Assembly (NCBI GenBank): GCA_017467305.1
Contig: JAFTSM010000042.1
Coordinates: 1 to 63,686 of the forward strand
DNA length: 63,686 bases
Direction of reading: 5' to 3'
DNA from: Candidatus Gastranaerophilales bacterium
GTDB taxonomy: Bacteria > Cyanobacteriota > Vampirovibrionia > Gastranaerophilales > Gastranaerophilaceae
Position numbers and translations under genes: made by a program. Each line of letters starts with the position of its first letter. Positions within the stretch are counted from its first letter, which is position 1. The notes under the pieces were generated by a model. That model searched no databases. It worked only from the letters and a program-made list of their open reading frames with translations, and was not told the origin of the DNA. Below are positions 18,076 through 27,314 of this stretch, piece after piece.

Positions 18076-18232
18076 AATATCCCTTTAAAATAAGACCTTA
18101 CTTATTTTAGCCCCTACAAGGTTATGAGTCAAGAAAAGTATATACTTTACATTAAGTCCACTTATTATATGATGAAATAATATGCTTTTTTCTTTATAAT
18201 TTGAAAATAATTACTATATAAAAGGCGAGAAT

Positions 18233-18490
18233 ATGCTTCCTATTATTACTCAAGAACAATCATCATTATGCTTTGCTGAAATATTCCAAGATGTACATTC
18301 TTGGAGAAAAAAGATGATTCACTATATAAAAGATGAAAACCCAGAAATAAATTCTGCAATTATTGAAGCTGCACAAAATACAGAATTAGACCCAAAAGCA
18401 GTTGCACTAGGCGCTTATATGACATACGTTCTTCTTGAAACTGCTATGAAAGAAGAAACCGGTCAACAAGTTTATACACTTGATGAATAA
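18233..18490 (+). CDS. unknown 85-residue protein
   Basis: Short soluble protein with a good ribosome-binding site (AAGGCGAG) and no recognised family. Helical, acidic; contains a segment rich in Ala and Leu (DPKAVALGAYMTYVLLETAM). It ends adjacent to, and convergent with, the 117-residue gene on the other strand without an obvious terminator hairpin between them. Confidence 0.6.
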   Translation: MLPIITQEQSSLCFAEIFQDVHSWRKKMIHYIKDENPEINSAIIEAAQNTELDPKAVALGAYMTYVLLETAMKEETGQQVYTLDE

Positions 18491-18844
18491 TTATCCTAAA
18501 AACTTAATTTTATAATTTTGAATTTGCTCTTGTTTAATCAATTTCTTTTGGTTTTCAAGAGTATTTTTTACAGCAAATGTCCAACCGTGTGTTGGATTTA
18601 CAAATAAAAAGAAAGCAGCTTCACTTTCCATTAATCGTGTAGGATTATCAATTAATAACTCCCCTTTATCCGAAAGTTCAAACACAGTAAAAGATAACGG
18701 GGAAGAAATTGTACTATCTATATAAGCATCAAATTTTATTTTGCTCAATCTAGTCGTATCTTTTAAAAGTGACATATCCTTTTTTGTTGTGATACTTTTA
18801 TACAAAAAGGTTATTAAATCTTCAAGATTATTGTATTGACTCAT
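18491..18844 (-). CDS. unknown 117-residue protein coupled to the GGDEF/HD-GYP gene
   Basis: No recognised domain. A mixed alpha/beta soluble protein with a hydrophobic core segment SEAAFFLFVNPTHGWTFAV. Its start lies inside the 3' end of the GGDEF/HD-GYP gene (17-bp overlap), so translation is probably coupled and a role in the same signalling circuit is likely (inference from context). Confidence 0.62.
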   Translation of the reverse strand: MSQYNNLEDLITFLYKSITTKKDMSLLKDTTRLSKIKFDAYIDSTISSPLSFTVFELSDKGELLIDNPTRLMESEAAFFLFVNPTHGWTFAVKNTLENQKKLIKQEQIQNYKIKFLG

Positions 18845-20738
18845 TTTTCACCACGTGAATAAAATCATCAACTAATTTTTTATTCCACCTTTTACCAGCT
18901 TCTTTTTTTATAATTTCAACAATTTCATCAATCGTATATGCTTGTCTGTATGGTCTATCTTGAGTCATAGCATAGAAAGCATCAACCAATAAAACTATTT
19001 GTGATGTAATCGGAATTTCAATACCAGATTTGTTTCCTGGATAGCCTTGACCATCCCAACTTTCGTGATGGCTTTCAATAATAGGGATAATATCTTGTAT
19101 ATTAGAAATTGGTTTTAAAATTTCTCTTGCTGCAATTACTGGATGTTGTTGAATAATATTCTTTTCATCATCAGTAAGCGGTTCTTTTTTGTTGAATATT
19201 TCTTCTGGAATCATAATATTACCAATATCATATAGAAGAATTGCTAATTTTAACTTATCAATCTCTTCTTTTGGTAAATCTAATTGTTTAGCAACCATCA
19301 CAGCCAAAAGTAATTTAGACTTTGTAGTACCAGTCTTATACATTTGATTATATGTTTGAGAAATCATATCAACAATTGAATACAAAATATCATTGGCATT
19401 AGTATCTTGTGTTTGAATTTTTTGCAATTTTCTCGTTATTGTTTGAGCAACATTTTCATCAACTGGAATTCTACGTTTAGCCAAAATGTCCATAAAGGTA
19501 TCAACTGCAATTTGTTGCCAATTAACATCATTTTGAGGCTGAGCTATTTGAACTTGGTTTCTGCCATTCAATTTAGCTTTATACATTGCTTGGTCAGCAA
19601 GTTCCATTAATTCATCAATTCTATCTGAGTGTTCCAAGAAAGTAGCAACACCAATACTCGCTGTAATACCACCAATTGTATCTAATATTTGATTTTCAAT
19701 AGATTTTCTAATTCTTTCTGCTGCAATTGAAGCACCTCGAGAATCCACACCGGGAAGAAGCAAGTTAAACTCTTCTCCACCAATTCTCGCTGGAATATCA
19801 ATAGAACGAGCTTCACGTTTTAAGACATTTGCGATTGTTTTAATTGCCAAGTCACCAAATTGGTGACCATAAGTATCATTAATCTTTTTAAGATAATCTA
19901 AGTCTAAAGAAACAAGTGAAAATGGTTGTTTTAACCTTAATGAACGTTCTGCTTCTTTTACAATGTTATCTTCAAAATATCTTCTGTTAAAAATACCAGT
20001 TAATGGGTCTGTAATCGCTTGTTTTTTAACTTCTTCGAACAAACCAGCAACTGTAATAGCTAATTCAATCTGATTTGCAAACAATGATAAAAAGTTAGTT
20101 TCAGTATCAGTCACACCTTCACGTTCAGAAGAAACTATTACACAACCAAAGTTTTCTTGTTCTTTGTGTAAAGGAACAATTGTACAAGATTTGGAATTCA
20201 TATTCTTAACTAAATCATTTAACTGTTCTTCTGTAAGATTTGGGAAAAACATTCTTATCATCCCTTTTATATCAGGAGTAGAATATATTTTTCTTTCCGT
20301 TATAGCTTTTACAACAATAGAATTAACAACATATGGAAGTTTATATGTTTCCATATTTGCTTGAGCAACATTTATTACTTTATTCATACTCATATTAGCA
20401 GAAGCTGCTTTTTCTGAGAAATAAAGGTTATTATTTTCATCAACTTCAATTTTTAGTATAGAAGCAAAATGATAATTCATATCTTCATACAAAATACTAA
20501 CAATTTTGGCTAACATACTAGATAATGGTTGAGAAGAATTCATCATCTCCCAAACACTATTTAATGTAAGAATTGTTTGATTAGCTTGTTCTAATTCTTT
20601 TGTACGTGCTGCAATTTCTTCTTCTAGGGCAATATTCTTTGCGTAAACATCCGCAAAGTCTTTACCTTTCATATATATAGAACCGTCAATTTTATTTATT
20701 TGTCCTAGTAAATCTTTAAAACCAGAAAATAAACTCAC
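18828..20738 (-). CDS. GAF-GGDEF-HD-GYP hybrid with degenerate HD motif
   Basis: 636 residues. A coiled coil (about 35-60) is followed by a GAF-like sensor region (about 70-235), a GGDEF domain with an intact GGEEF active site (residues 320-324; c-di-GMP synthesis) and an HD-GYP domain. In the latter the metal-binding HDIGK is YDIGN (503-507), so the key His and the Lys are lost, although HHESWDGQGYP (557-567) is kept. It is therefore likely a diguanylate cyclase with an inactive or altered phosphodiesterase domain. No signal peptide or membrane span. The small 117-residue gene overlaps its 3' end. Confidence 0.88.
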   Translation of the reverse strand: MSLFSGFKDLLGQINKIDGSIYMKGKDFADVYAKNIALEEEIAARTKELEQANQTILTLNSVWEMMNSSQPLSSMLAKIVSILYEDMNYHFASILKIEVDENNNLYFSEKAASANMSMNKVINVAQANMETYKLPYVVNSIVVKAITERKIYSTPDIKGMIRMFFPNLTEEQLNDLVKNMNSKSCTIVPLHKEQENFGCVIVSSEREGVTDTETNFLSLFANQIELAITVAGLFEEVKKQAITDPLTGIFNRRYFEDNIVKEAERSLRLKQPFSLVSLDLDYLKKINDTYGHQFGDLAIKTIANVLKREARSIDIPARIGGEEFNLLLPGVDSRGASIAAERIRKSIENQILDTIGGITASIGVATFLEHSDRIDELMELADQAMYKAKLNGRNQVQIAQPQNDVNWQQIAVDTFMDILAKRRIPVDENVAQTITRKLQKIQTQDTNANDILYSIVDMISQTYNQMYKTGTTKSKLLLAVMVAKQLDLPKEEIDKLKLAILLYDIGNIMIPEEIFNKKEPLTDDEKNIIQQHPVIAAREILKPISNIQDIIPIIESHHESWDGQGYPGNKSGIEIPITSQIVLLVDAFYAMTQDRPYRQAYTIDEIVEIIKKEAGKRWNKKLVDDFIHVVKNESIQ

Positions 20739-21033
20739 TATTAATTTCCAAAATAACTGTGTTACCTATTATATACCCTTTTTTCAATAATTGTAATACC
20801 TTTTATAAAATTATTATTAAAATGATACGTTCTCAACCTTTTCTAGTATAGATATTCAAAGATACATTTACATGGAGTATAAATTGCATTACAAAATACA
20901 ATAAAAGTTTACATTTGAAGAATTATTTTAAACTTTTTGGGGGAATGTTTTTAATACAAAATTTATTATTATTAATATGTCAGAAAGCAATGGTTATTTA
21001 TCTGCATATAAGAAAACTAGGACGAATTAATAT

Positions 21034-21279
21034 ATGAATATAAGACAACAAGAAGAAATAAAAAGTTCTATAAGAATGTGCAAATTACGTTTGCAAACTA
21101 TACAACCTCATTTAACAGAAGAAAAGTTATCGTTAAATGAATCTTTTAACCGTCTTTTAATCGAAAAGGCTGTTTTAAGAGATAAACTTTTGCACAAAGA
21201 ACCCTCTTTCCTATCAAGATTAGCAAGAAAAGTTAGAACTTATAATAAAAAAGAACTTATTTGTGATTATTTTAAATAA
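21034..21279 (+). CDS. unknown 81-residue basic protein
   Basis: Predicted mostly helical, basic, with a possible coiled coil in its first 55 residues (MNIRQQEEIKSSIRMCK through LIEKAVLRDKLL). No family recognised. It has a weak ribosome-binding site. The 295-bp region upstream contains no confident gene; a 30-codon reading from 20945 overlaps this start by ATGA but lacks a properly spaced ribosome-binding site. Confidence 0.5.
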   Translation: MNIRQQEEIKSSIRMCKLRLQTIQPHLTEEKLSLNESFNRLLIEKAVLRDKLLHKEPSFLSRLARKVRTYNKKELICDYFK

Positions 21280-21300
21280 AGTTTAGAAAACAATTTAAAA

Positions 21301-21978
21301 TTATTTTTTCATTTGTTTCAATTTTTCTTTGGCTTCTTTATCAATTTTTAAAGATTCACATATTTTTTGAATACTTTTATTAAAAGTCCAAATATCAAGT
21401 TTGGATTTTTTTAAATACCTTTCCGTCTTATTTGGATAGTTTATATAACAAATAGAAACTAGCCATGCAACTGCCATTCTTGAATAATATCTTTCATCTT
21501 TAAATTCATCAATAAGATTTAAAACCCTATCAATATATTCATCAGTTAGATAATAATTGAGCAACATTACATATGCAAAACGGATTTCAAATTCTTTATT
21601 CGATTTAAAATATGGCTCAATAAAATTCCACATTACTTCTAAATTATTTTTTGTAATTTTTAAACTACAACAAAAACAATCACAAACTCCCCAGTTATCA
21701 ATTGTTGGGACAAAATCTTTAATATACGGAAGCACTTCTTCTATTGGCTTTTTAAGTAGACCGATAACCATTCCTTTAAGCATATATTCTTCCATATACT
21801 TAAATTGATTAGTTTTTAAAAACTTTTCGCAATCTTTATCTTTTAAGATTTCTTTTGATAATTTACGCAAATTAGGAGTTCTAACCCCTAAAACATTATC
21901 AACATTAGGAATTAATGACGCAGAAAACTCTTGATATTTCTTTTCTGATAATATTTCTAGTTCTTTTCTTATATTCAT
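21301..21978 (-). CDS. AlkD-like DNA alkylation repair protein
   Basis: 225 residues of HEAT-like helical repeats matching the AlkD family of DNA glycosylases that remove bulky or cationic alkylated bases. Recognisable marks are LGVRTPNLRKLSKE near residue 30, the conserved Trp-x-x-Cys-Asp in TIDNWGVCD, and RMAVAWLVSICY. Start and the stop of the upstream YkgJ-like gene overlap by four bases (ATGA), so the two are co-translated. Confidence 0.85.
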   Translation of the reverse strand: MNIRKELEILSEKKYQEFSASLIPNVDNVLGVRTPNLRKLSKEILKDKDCEKFLKTNQFKYMEEYMLKGMVIGLLKKPIEEVLPYIKDFVPTIDNWGVCDCFCCSLKITKNNLEVMWNFIEPYFKSNKEFEIRFAYVMLLNYYLTDEYIDRVLNLIDEFKDERYYSRMAVAWLVSICYINYPNKTERYLKKSKLDIWTFNKSIQKICESLKIDKEAKEKLKQMKK

Positions 21979-22553
21979 TCACTAAACCAATCTATTAATG
22001 GCTTTTTATCGCCAAATTTAAAACCAAATTCTTGTTCAACCTTTTTACTTGTCAATAAATTATAATTAATATTGTATGCAAGTGGAAGATTTTCCTCATT
22101 TAAAGCTAAATATTTTTCTTGTGAAATGGTGTTTTTTTCTTTATCTACAACATTAGAATAATTTAATCCTTCTTCGTGACAAAATGGAATTTTTGCTTTA
22201 TCTCCATTTTCTTCAATCAATCCAAAGGTTCTACAAACAATTCCTCTATATTCATATACAGAACAAACATTATCAATCAGAAAAGGACAATCGTATTTAA
22301 ATGTCTCTCCGTTAAACTCTTTTTTATCTTTGATGACTTTGGCGATATTTTCTTCTATTTTGTTTTGTACTTCTTTTGATAAAGTTAATGAACCTTGAAT
22401 AAGATAATTAAATTCCATCTCGCTAAAAGGGAATTGTGCATTTTTACAGCACAAACAACAACCTCTTTGACAAGCAATATAAGGTGATTGCTGTTCATAA
22501 AATTTATTTAAATTATTTTGTAAAAAATTTAAATACCCAATAAATTTATCCAT
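21975..22553 (-). CDS. YkgJ-family cysteine-cluster protein
   Basis: 192 residues. The CxxGCCxCC-type cluster (ACQRGCCLCC) near residue 28 and downstream Cys in NVCSVYEYRGIVCRTFG define the YkgJ zinc- or iron-chelating domain family. Biochemical role unknown. Overlaps the AlkD-like gene by ATGA and is the promoter-proximal gene of the pair. Confidence 0.85.
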   Translation of the reverse strand: MDKFIGYLNFLQNNLNKFYEQQSPYIACQRGCCLCCKNAQFPFSEMEFNYLIQGSLTLSKEVQNKIEENIAKVIKDKKEFNGETFKYDCPFLIDNVCSVYEYRGIVCRTFGLIEENGDKAKIPFCHEEGLNYSNVVDKEKNTISQEKYLALNEENLPLAYNINYNLLTSKKVEQEFGFKFGDKKPLIDWFSE

Positions 22554-22606
22554 AAATATATAATACTATTTCTTGACTAAAAAAAATATATCATTATACA
22601 TAAAAT

Positions 22607-22984
22607 ATGTTATTCGATTTCCTATTAAAAAAACATGAGTGCCAACACAATAATGTGCCAATAGATGTAGATGAAGCATATTGCCCAGATTGTGGCGCGT
22701 ATGTTCAAAATAAATGGTTTTTAGTCCGTTGTAGTTGTTGCAATATAAAACGCTCTGCCCATACAAAATACAACGAAATAGTCCCAGATACAAAATTTTG
22801 CCCAAATTGTGGCTCAACTGAATTTTATGTAGAAGAGTTAGAAAAGGTTAATTTTATAGATGTTCACTATGCAATATTCAAAAAAATAGTTATCTCGCAA
22901 GAGAAACTTACCACACGTCAAATATGGATAGAACAGGAGGAAAGCTTAATAGAAGAGAAAAGATTAATCGAGAGTAGGAAATAA
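22607..22984 (+). CDS. zinc-ribbon protein
   Basis: 125 residues. At least two zinc-ribbon knuckle sets: CQH...YCPDCG and VRCSCC...FCPNCG, all in the first 75 residues, followed by a charged helical tail (EEQESLIEEKRLIE-like composition). No known partner domain. No clear ribosome-binding site before the ATG. A terminator follows immediately. Probably nucleic-acid or protein binding; function unknown. Confidence 0.65.
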   Translation: MLFDFLLKKHECQHNNVPIDVDEAYCPDCGAYVQNKWFLVRCSCCNIKRSAHTKYNEIVPDTKFCPNCGSTEFYVEELEKVNFIDVHYAIFKKIVISQEKLTTRQIWIEQEESLIEEKRLIESRK

Positions 22985-22989
22985 GAATA

Positions 22990-23020
22990 AAAAAACAGCC
23001 TCCAAGTTAGAGGCTGTTTC
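22990..23020. terminator. bidirectional Rho-independent terminator
   Basis: AAACAGCCTC/GAGGCTGTTT hairpin with loop CAAGTTA between convergent genes. Confidence 0.9.
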
Positions 23021-23032
23021 TATTTATAAATT

Positions 23033-23980
23033 TTATTCTGGCGAATTTTCAGCTTCTAAAACTTTAATTCTTTCTAAAATACTTGTTAAAGTTTCTTCTG
23101 CCTTGTCATTATCTACTTGGCAAGTACCAGCATTTATATGTCCACCACCAGCATATTCATACATCATTGCACCAACGTCGATAGGGCAAGAACGAGTAAC
23201 AACTGATTTACCTACAGCAAATACTGTATTTAAATTTTGTTTTCCAAGAAATACGTGAACAGATATATTACATTCTGGGAATAGCGCATAAACCATAAAT
23301 CTATTACCAACATGAATAACTTCTTCATTGCGAATATCTAGAATTGCAACTTTTCCTTCTACTCTTGTACAACGTTTAATTTGTTCTTTAAATTTTTCTT
23401 GTTCTTCGTTATAAAGAGCTATTCTTTCTCTAACATCTGGATCTTCCATGATTTCTGTAATTGATTTTTGTGAGCATAAATCAACCAACTTTAGCATTAA
23501 GTTGTAATTAGATATAGTAAAGTTTCTATATCTGCCCAAACCAGTTCTAGGATCCATTAGGTAATTTAATAATACCCAACCTTGAGGGTTTAGTATATCT
23601 TCTTCTGAAAAACTTGTGCAGTCAGCTCTGTCAACAGCTTCCATTAAGTCATAAAGTGTAGAAGAAAATCTATCTTCACCACCAAAATATTCATAAATTA
23701 TTCTAGCTGATGAAGGAGCAGCTGGTTCTATAACATAGTTTTCTTTTACATCTTTTGTTCTAACAGCTTCGCTTGAATGGTGGTCAAACGCCATATAAAC
23801 CCCACTTGAATATGGCAAACTTGCCGTAATATCATTTGGACCAAGCTGAATTTTTCCATCTTGTATATCTTTAGGATGTACAAACTTAACAGCATCAATT
23901 ATGCCTATTTCTTTTAACAATGCCGCACAAACTAGTCCATCAAAGTTTGAACGGGTGTATAGTGTATATGTCTCACTCAT
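23033..23980 (-). CDS. DHH-family phosphoesterase, exopolyphosphatase-related
   Basis: About 315 residues. N-terminal SNFDGLVCAALLKE and central AFDHHSSE are the metal-binding motifs of the DHH superfamily; the C-terminal GGGHINAGTCQVDND is the DHHA1-type Gly-rich substrate motif. The first motif has Asn-Phe-Asp in place of the usual His-x-Asp, as I recall for the exopolyphosphatase-related subgroup. The ATG at 23980 is preferred (GGAGG 10 bp upstream); a longer reading would need TTG. Substrate could be short RNA, cyclic dinucleotide product or polyphosphate. Confidence 0.82.
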   Translation of the reverse strand: MSETYTLYTRSNFDGLVCAALLKEIGIIDAVKFVHPKDIQDGKIQLGPNDITASLPYSSGVYMAFDHHSSEAVRTKDVKENYVIEPAAPSSARIIYEYFGGEDRFSSTLYDLMEAVDRADCTSFSEEDILNPQGWVLLNYLMDPRTGLGRYRNFTISNYNLMLKLVDLCSQKSITEIMEDPDVRERIALYNEEQEKFKEQIKRCTRVEGKVAILDIRNEEVIHVGNRFMVYALFPECNISVHVFLGKQNLNTVFAVGKSVVTRSCPIDVGAMMYEYAGGGHINAGTCQVDNDKAEETLTSILERIKVLEAENSPE

Positions 23981-24059
23981 AAATAATAGTCCTCCGTACA
24001 AATTGTACTATATCTGAACAACTAAGAAGTCATCTTATTAGATGAATTCCCACCTTTAT

Positions 24060-24535
24060 AAAATACCAAACTTTTCATTTTTTTTCAAATAGCGAAATTC
24101 CGGACGGATGAAGCGGATTGCGAGCAGAGGCTGAAGTGCTGTAAATGATGAAGTTTCAGCACGCAACGCCGTTTATTGCGAGCAACCAAGAGACAAATTT
24201 CCGGTAAGCGAGTGCGTAGTGAGGACAAACGAAGTGGCACGAACGACAGCAACGAGCGCAAAGGAATTTCAAGAGGCGATATTCCGAACAGTAAATTGTC
24301 ATTGCGAACGTAGTGAAGCAATCCAGAAAAAATACAACTAGACTGCCACGCCAACGACTCGCAGTGACAGGAAAGCAAAACAATCGTCATTGCGAGGAAC
24401 AAAGTGACGTGGCAATCTAGAAAAACGTTTGCTAGAAGAAAAAACGAAAGTCATTCTAAAGTGAAACCGAAGAATCAAAAGAACTAAAAACAAAGACAAT
24501 GAGATACTTCGCTAACGCTTAGTATGACAGAGAAA
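24060..24535. repeat. cluster of REP-like interspersed repeats in a gene-free region
   Basis: The gap 23981-24594 has no confident gene and is richer in G+C than flanking DNA. It holds two forward copies of a GTCATTGCGA...CAATC(C/T)AG repeat (24298-24326 and 24386-24420), one inverted copy between them (24338-24369), and a second family GTCATTCTAAAG...GAAGAATC at 24450-24476 with an inverted relative at 24500-24530. The part 24080-24297 is irregular repeat-like DNA with motifs such as AAATTCCGG/AAATTTCCGG. Open frames here are antisense accidents of this sequence. Confidence 0.75.
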
Positions 24536-24549
24536 AACAAATAAACAAC

Positions 24550-24579
24550 AAAAAGCACCCAATAAAATGGGTGCTTTTT
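24550..24579 (-). terminator. Rho-independent terminator of valS
   Basis: AAAAAGCACCC/GGGTGCTTTTT hairpin, loop AATAAAAT, just 3' of the valS stop. Confidence 0.9.
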
Positions 24580-24594
24580 AATATCATTTTTATT

Positions 24595-27243
24595 CTAATC
24601 TTTTAATGAATTTATTAATTCATTTATTGCATTTTCTTGAACAGTCAATTCTTCAATTCTATTTTTTGTTTGTTCAATCAATTCAGGTTTTGCATTAGCC
24701 ATAAATTTTTCATTATTTGTTCTTGCTAATAAGCTATTCTTTTCTGCTAAAAGTTTTTCTAGCTTTTTATTTTGGCGTTTAACTTCTTCGTTTAAATCAA
24801 TTAAACCTGCCAAAGGAATAATGATTTTTGAATTGCTTACAACGGCAGAAGCTGATTGTTTTAATGTTTTGTGATTTTCATCAACATATTTAATATCTTC
24901 AACTTTTGCTAGACGGTGTAAGTATGCTTCTACTTTTTTGAAGATAATCTCTTCTTGAGCATTTGCAATAACTTCAATATTAACCTTTGTTGAAACTGGA
25001 ATATTAAAGCTTTGTCTTACGTTCCTCAAGGATTTAATTGTCTCGAATACAAATTCCATTTGAGTATTTTCATCAGGAAATGCAAGTTTTTCTTCATATA
25101 CAGGATAATCAGAAAGCATAATTGCTTTAACATCCGCATTATTTGGCATTAATTGCCAGATGGATTCTGTAATATGAGGCATAATTGGGTGAATTAATCT
25201 CAAGGTCATATCAAGAACATATCTCAATACTCTTTGTGTATTTAATTTTAATGACTCATCTTGAAGTTGAATTTTAGCGATTTCAACATACCAATCGCAA
25301 TATGAATTCCAGAAGAAGTCATATAATGTATGAGCCATCTCACCAATTCTGTAGTTTTTAATATTGTCATTTGTTTCTTTTGCAGTTTCATTTAATTTAT
25401 TTAAAATCCACTTATCTGCAAGAGTTAGATTTGCAAAATCGATTTCTTTATTATCAACACCATCAAGGTTCATTAATACAAATCTTGAAGCATTCCAAAT
25501 CTTGTTTGCAAAGTTTCTACCATATTCAAACTTTTCATCACTAATTTTGATATCTTGACCGCCATATGTACAAAGTGATGTTAGTGTAAATCTTAAAGCA
25601 TCACAACCATATTTATCGATAATGCCAACTGGGTCGATTGTGTTACCTTTTGATTTAGACATCTTTTGACCATGTTCATCACGAATTAAACCGTGAATAT
25701 AAACAGTAGAGAATGGTGCTTTCTTTGTAAATTCTTCACCCATTGTAATCATTCTTGCAACCCAGAAGAAAATAATATCAAAACCGGTTACAAGAGTTGA
25801 TGTTGGATAGAATTTCTTAAAGTCTTCAGCATCTGTATTTGGCCAACCCATTGTAGAGAAAGGCCATAAACCAGATGAAAACCAAGTATCAAGAACATCT
25901 GATTCTTGAGTAAATTTAGTTGGGTCTGGATTTTCTTTTGCAACAACCATTTCACCAGTTTCGTTATTATAATAAGCTGGGATTTGGTGTCCCCACCATA
26001 ATTGACGAGAAATACACCAATCACGAATATTAGTCATCCAACCAAGGTAGTTTTTAGTCCATCTTTCTGGAACAAATTTAATATCACCATTTTCAACAGC
26101 AGCAATAGCCGCTTTTGCTAAAGGTTCCATTCTTACAAACCATTGTTCAGAAAGTAATGGTTCAATAGTTGTATTACATCTTTGGCATTTACCAACGTTG
26201 TGTTCAATAGGTTTAATTCTAACTAATCTACCTTTTTCTTGAAGCATTTCAACAGTTTTAACTCTTGCTTCTTCACGAGTTAAACCTTGAATAGCATAAT
26301 GAACCTCTTCACAAGATTTCATTTTGCCTTCTTCATCAATAACCCAAATTGGTTTTAAATTATGACGTTTACCAACTTCATAGTCGTTAGGGTCATGTGC
26401 TGGAGTAATTTTTAAAGCACCAGTACCAAAGTTTTTATCAACATATTCATCAGCAATAATTGGAATTTCTCTTCCAGTTAAAGGTATTAAAACAGTTTTA
26501 CCGATTAAATCTTTATATTTAAAATCATCTGGGTTAACTGCAACTGCAACGTCACCATAAATAGTTTCTGGACGAGATGTTGCAACAACGATAGCACCTT
26601 TTTCATCTTTTAATGGGTAACTAATTTCCCATAAGTTACTATTTTCTGTTTCATAATCAGTTTCGACATCAGAAATAGCACTTTGACAACGTGGGCACCA
26701 GTTAACGATATAAGCGCCTTTGTAGATTAAATCTTTTTCATAAAGTTTTACAAAAACTTCTTTTACTGCTTCAGAGCATCCTTTATCAAGAGTAAATCTC
26801 TCTCTTGAACGGTCAAAAGAAGCACCTAGACGTTTAAATTGGTTAAGAATAGCACTTTTATGTTCGTTAGCCCATTCCCAAGTTAAATCAACAAATTTTT
26901 CACGACCTAAATCAAAACGAGTTTTACCCTCACCACGTAATTTCTTTTCAACTACGTTTTGAGTTGCAATACCAGCGTGGTCTGTACCAGGCATCCATAG
27001 TGTTTCATAACCAGACATTCGGTGATATCTAACTAAAATATCTTGCAAAGTCCCATCTAAAGCGTGACCCATATGTAATACACCAGTTACGTTTGGTGGT
27101 GGAATTACAATAGAATATGGTCCTTTTTCAGATTTTGCATTAGCCTTAAAACATTCATTTTCTTCCCAAAATTTATAAATACTTTCTTCTGTTTCCTTTG
27201 CATTATAAACGGTAGGTAAATCTTCAATTTTAGTCAAACTCAT
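24595..27243 (-). CDS. valS: valyl-tRNA synthetase
   Basis: Class I synthetase charging tRNA-Val, with editing (CP1) domain. 882 residues from the ATG at 27243. The HIGH motif is in PPPNVTGVLHMGHAL, KMSKS is KMSKSKGN, and the C-terminal coiled-coil arm (EVKRQNKKLEKLLAEKNSLL region) is present. The inner ATG is preferred over the one at 27258 because AAGGGC lies 7 bp before it. Stands alone between a divergent SGNH gene and its terminator. Confidence 0.97.
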   Translation of the reverse strand: MSLTKIEDLPTVYNAKETEESIYKFWEENECFKANAKSEKGPYSIVIPPPNVTGVLHMGHALDGTLQDILVRYHRMSGYETLWMPGTDHAGIATQNVVEKKLRGEGKTRFDLGREKFVDLTWEWANEHKSAILNQFKRLGASFDRSRERFTLDKGCSEAVKEVFVKLYEKDLIYKGAYIVNWCPRCQSAISDVETDYETENSNLWEISYPLKDEKGAIVVATSRPETIYGDVAVAVNPDDFKYKDLIGKTVLIPLTGREIPIIADEYVDKNFGTGALKITPAHDPNDYEVGKRHNLKPIWVIDEEGKMKSCEEVHYAIQGLTREEARVKTVEMLQEKGRLVRIKPIEHNVGKCQRCNTTIEPLLSEQWFVRMEPLAKAAIAAVENGDIKFVPERWTKNYLGWMTNIRDWCISRQLWWGHQIPAYYNNETGEMVVAKENPDPTKFTQESDVLDTWFSSGLWPFSTMGWPNTDAEDFKKFYPTSTLVTGFDIIFFWVARMITMGEEFTKKAPFSTVYIHGLIRDEHGQKMSKSKGNTIDPVGIIDKYGCDALRFTLTSLCTYGGQDIKISDEKFEYGRNFANKIWNASRFVLMNLDGVDNKEIDFANLTLADKWILNKLNETAKETNDNIKNYRIGEMAHTLYDFFWNSYCDWYVEIAKIQLQDESLKLNTQRVLRYVLDMTLRLIHPIMPHITESIWQLMPNNADVKAIMLSDYPVYEEKLAFPDENTQMEFVFETIKSLRNVRQSFNIPVSTKVNIEVIANAQEEIIFKKVEAYLHRLAKVEDIKYVDENHKTLKQSASAVVSNSKIIIPLAGLIDLNEEVKRQNKKLEKLLAEKNSLLARTNNEKFMANAKPELIEQTKNRIEELTVQENAINELINSLKD

Positions 27244-27314
27244 TTTATTGCCCTTCATAAGTTAATTAATATATACTAATATCATACGATATAAATTTAA
27301 AACATAAAGGAATT

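Noticed and set aside
20945-21037. 30-codon open reading frame overlapping the 81-residue gene by ATGA
   Set aside because: GGGGGA lies directly against the ATG, too close for a ribosome-binding site, and the peptide is low-complexity Leu/Ile; kept only as a possible leader.
24085-24402. Two overlapping minus-strand open frames of 75-105 codons
   Set aside because: They lie in the repeat cluster, have no ribosome-binding site and read repeat sequence.
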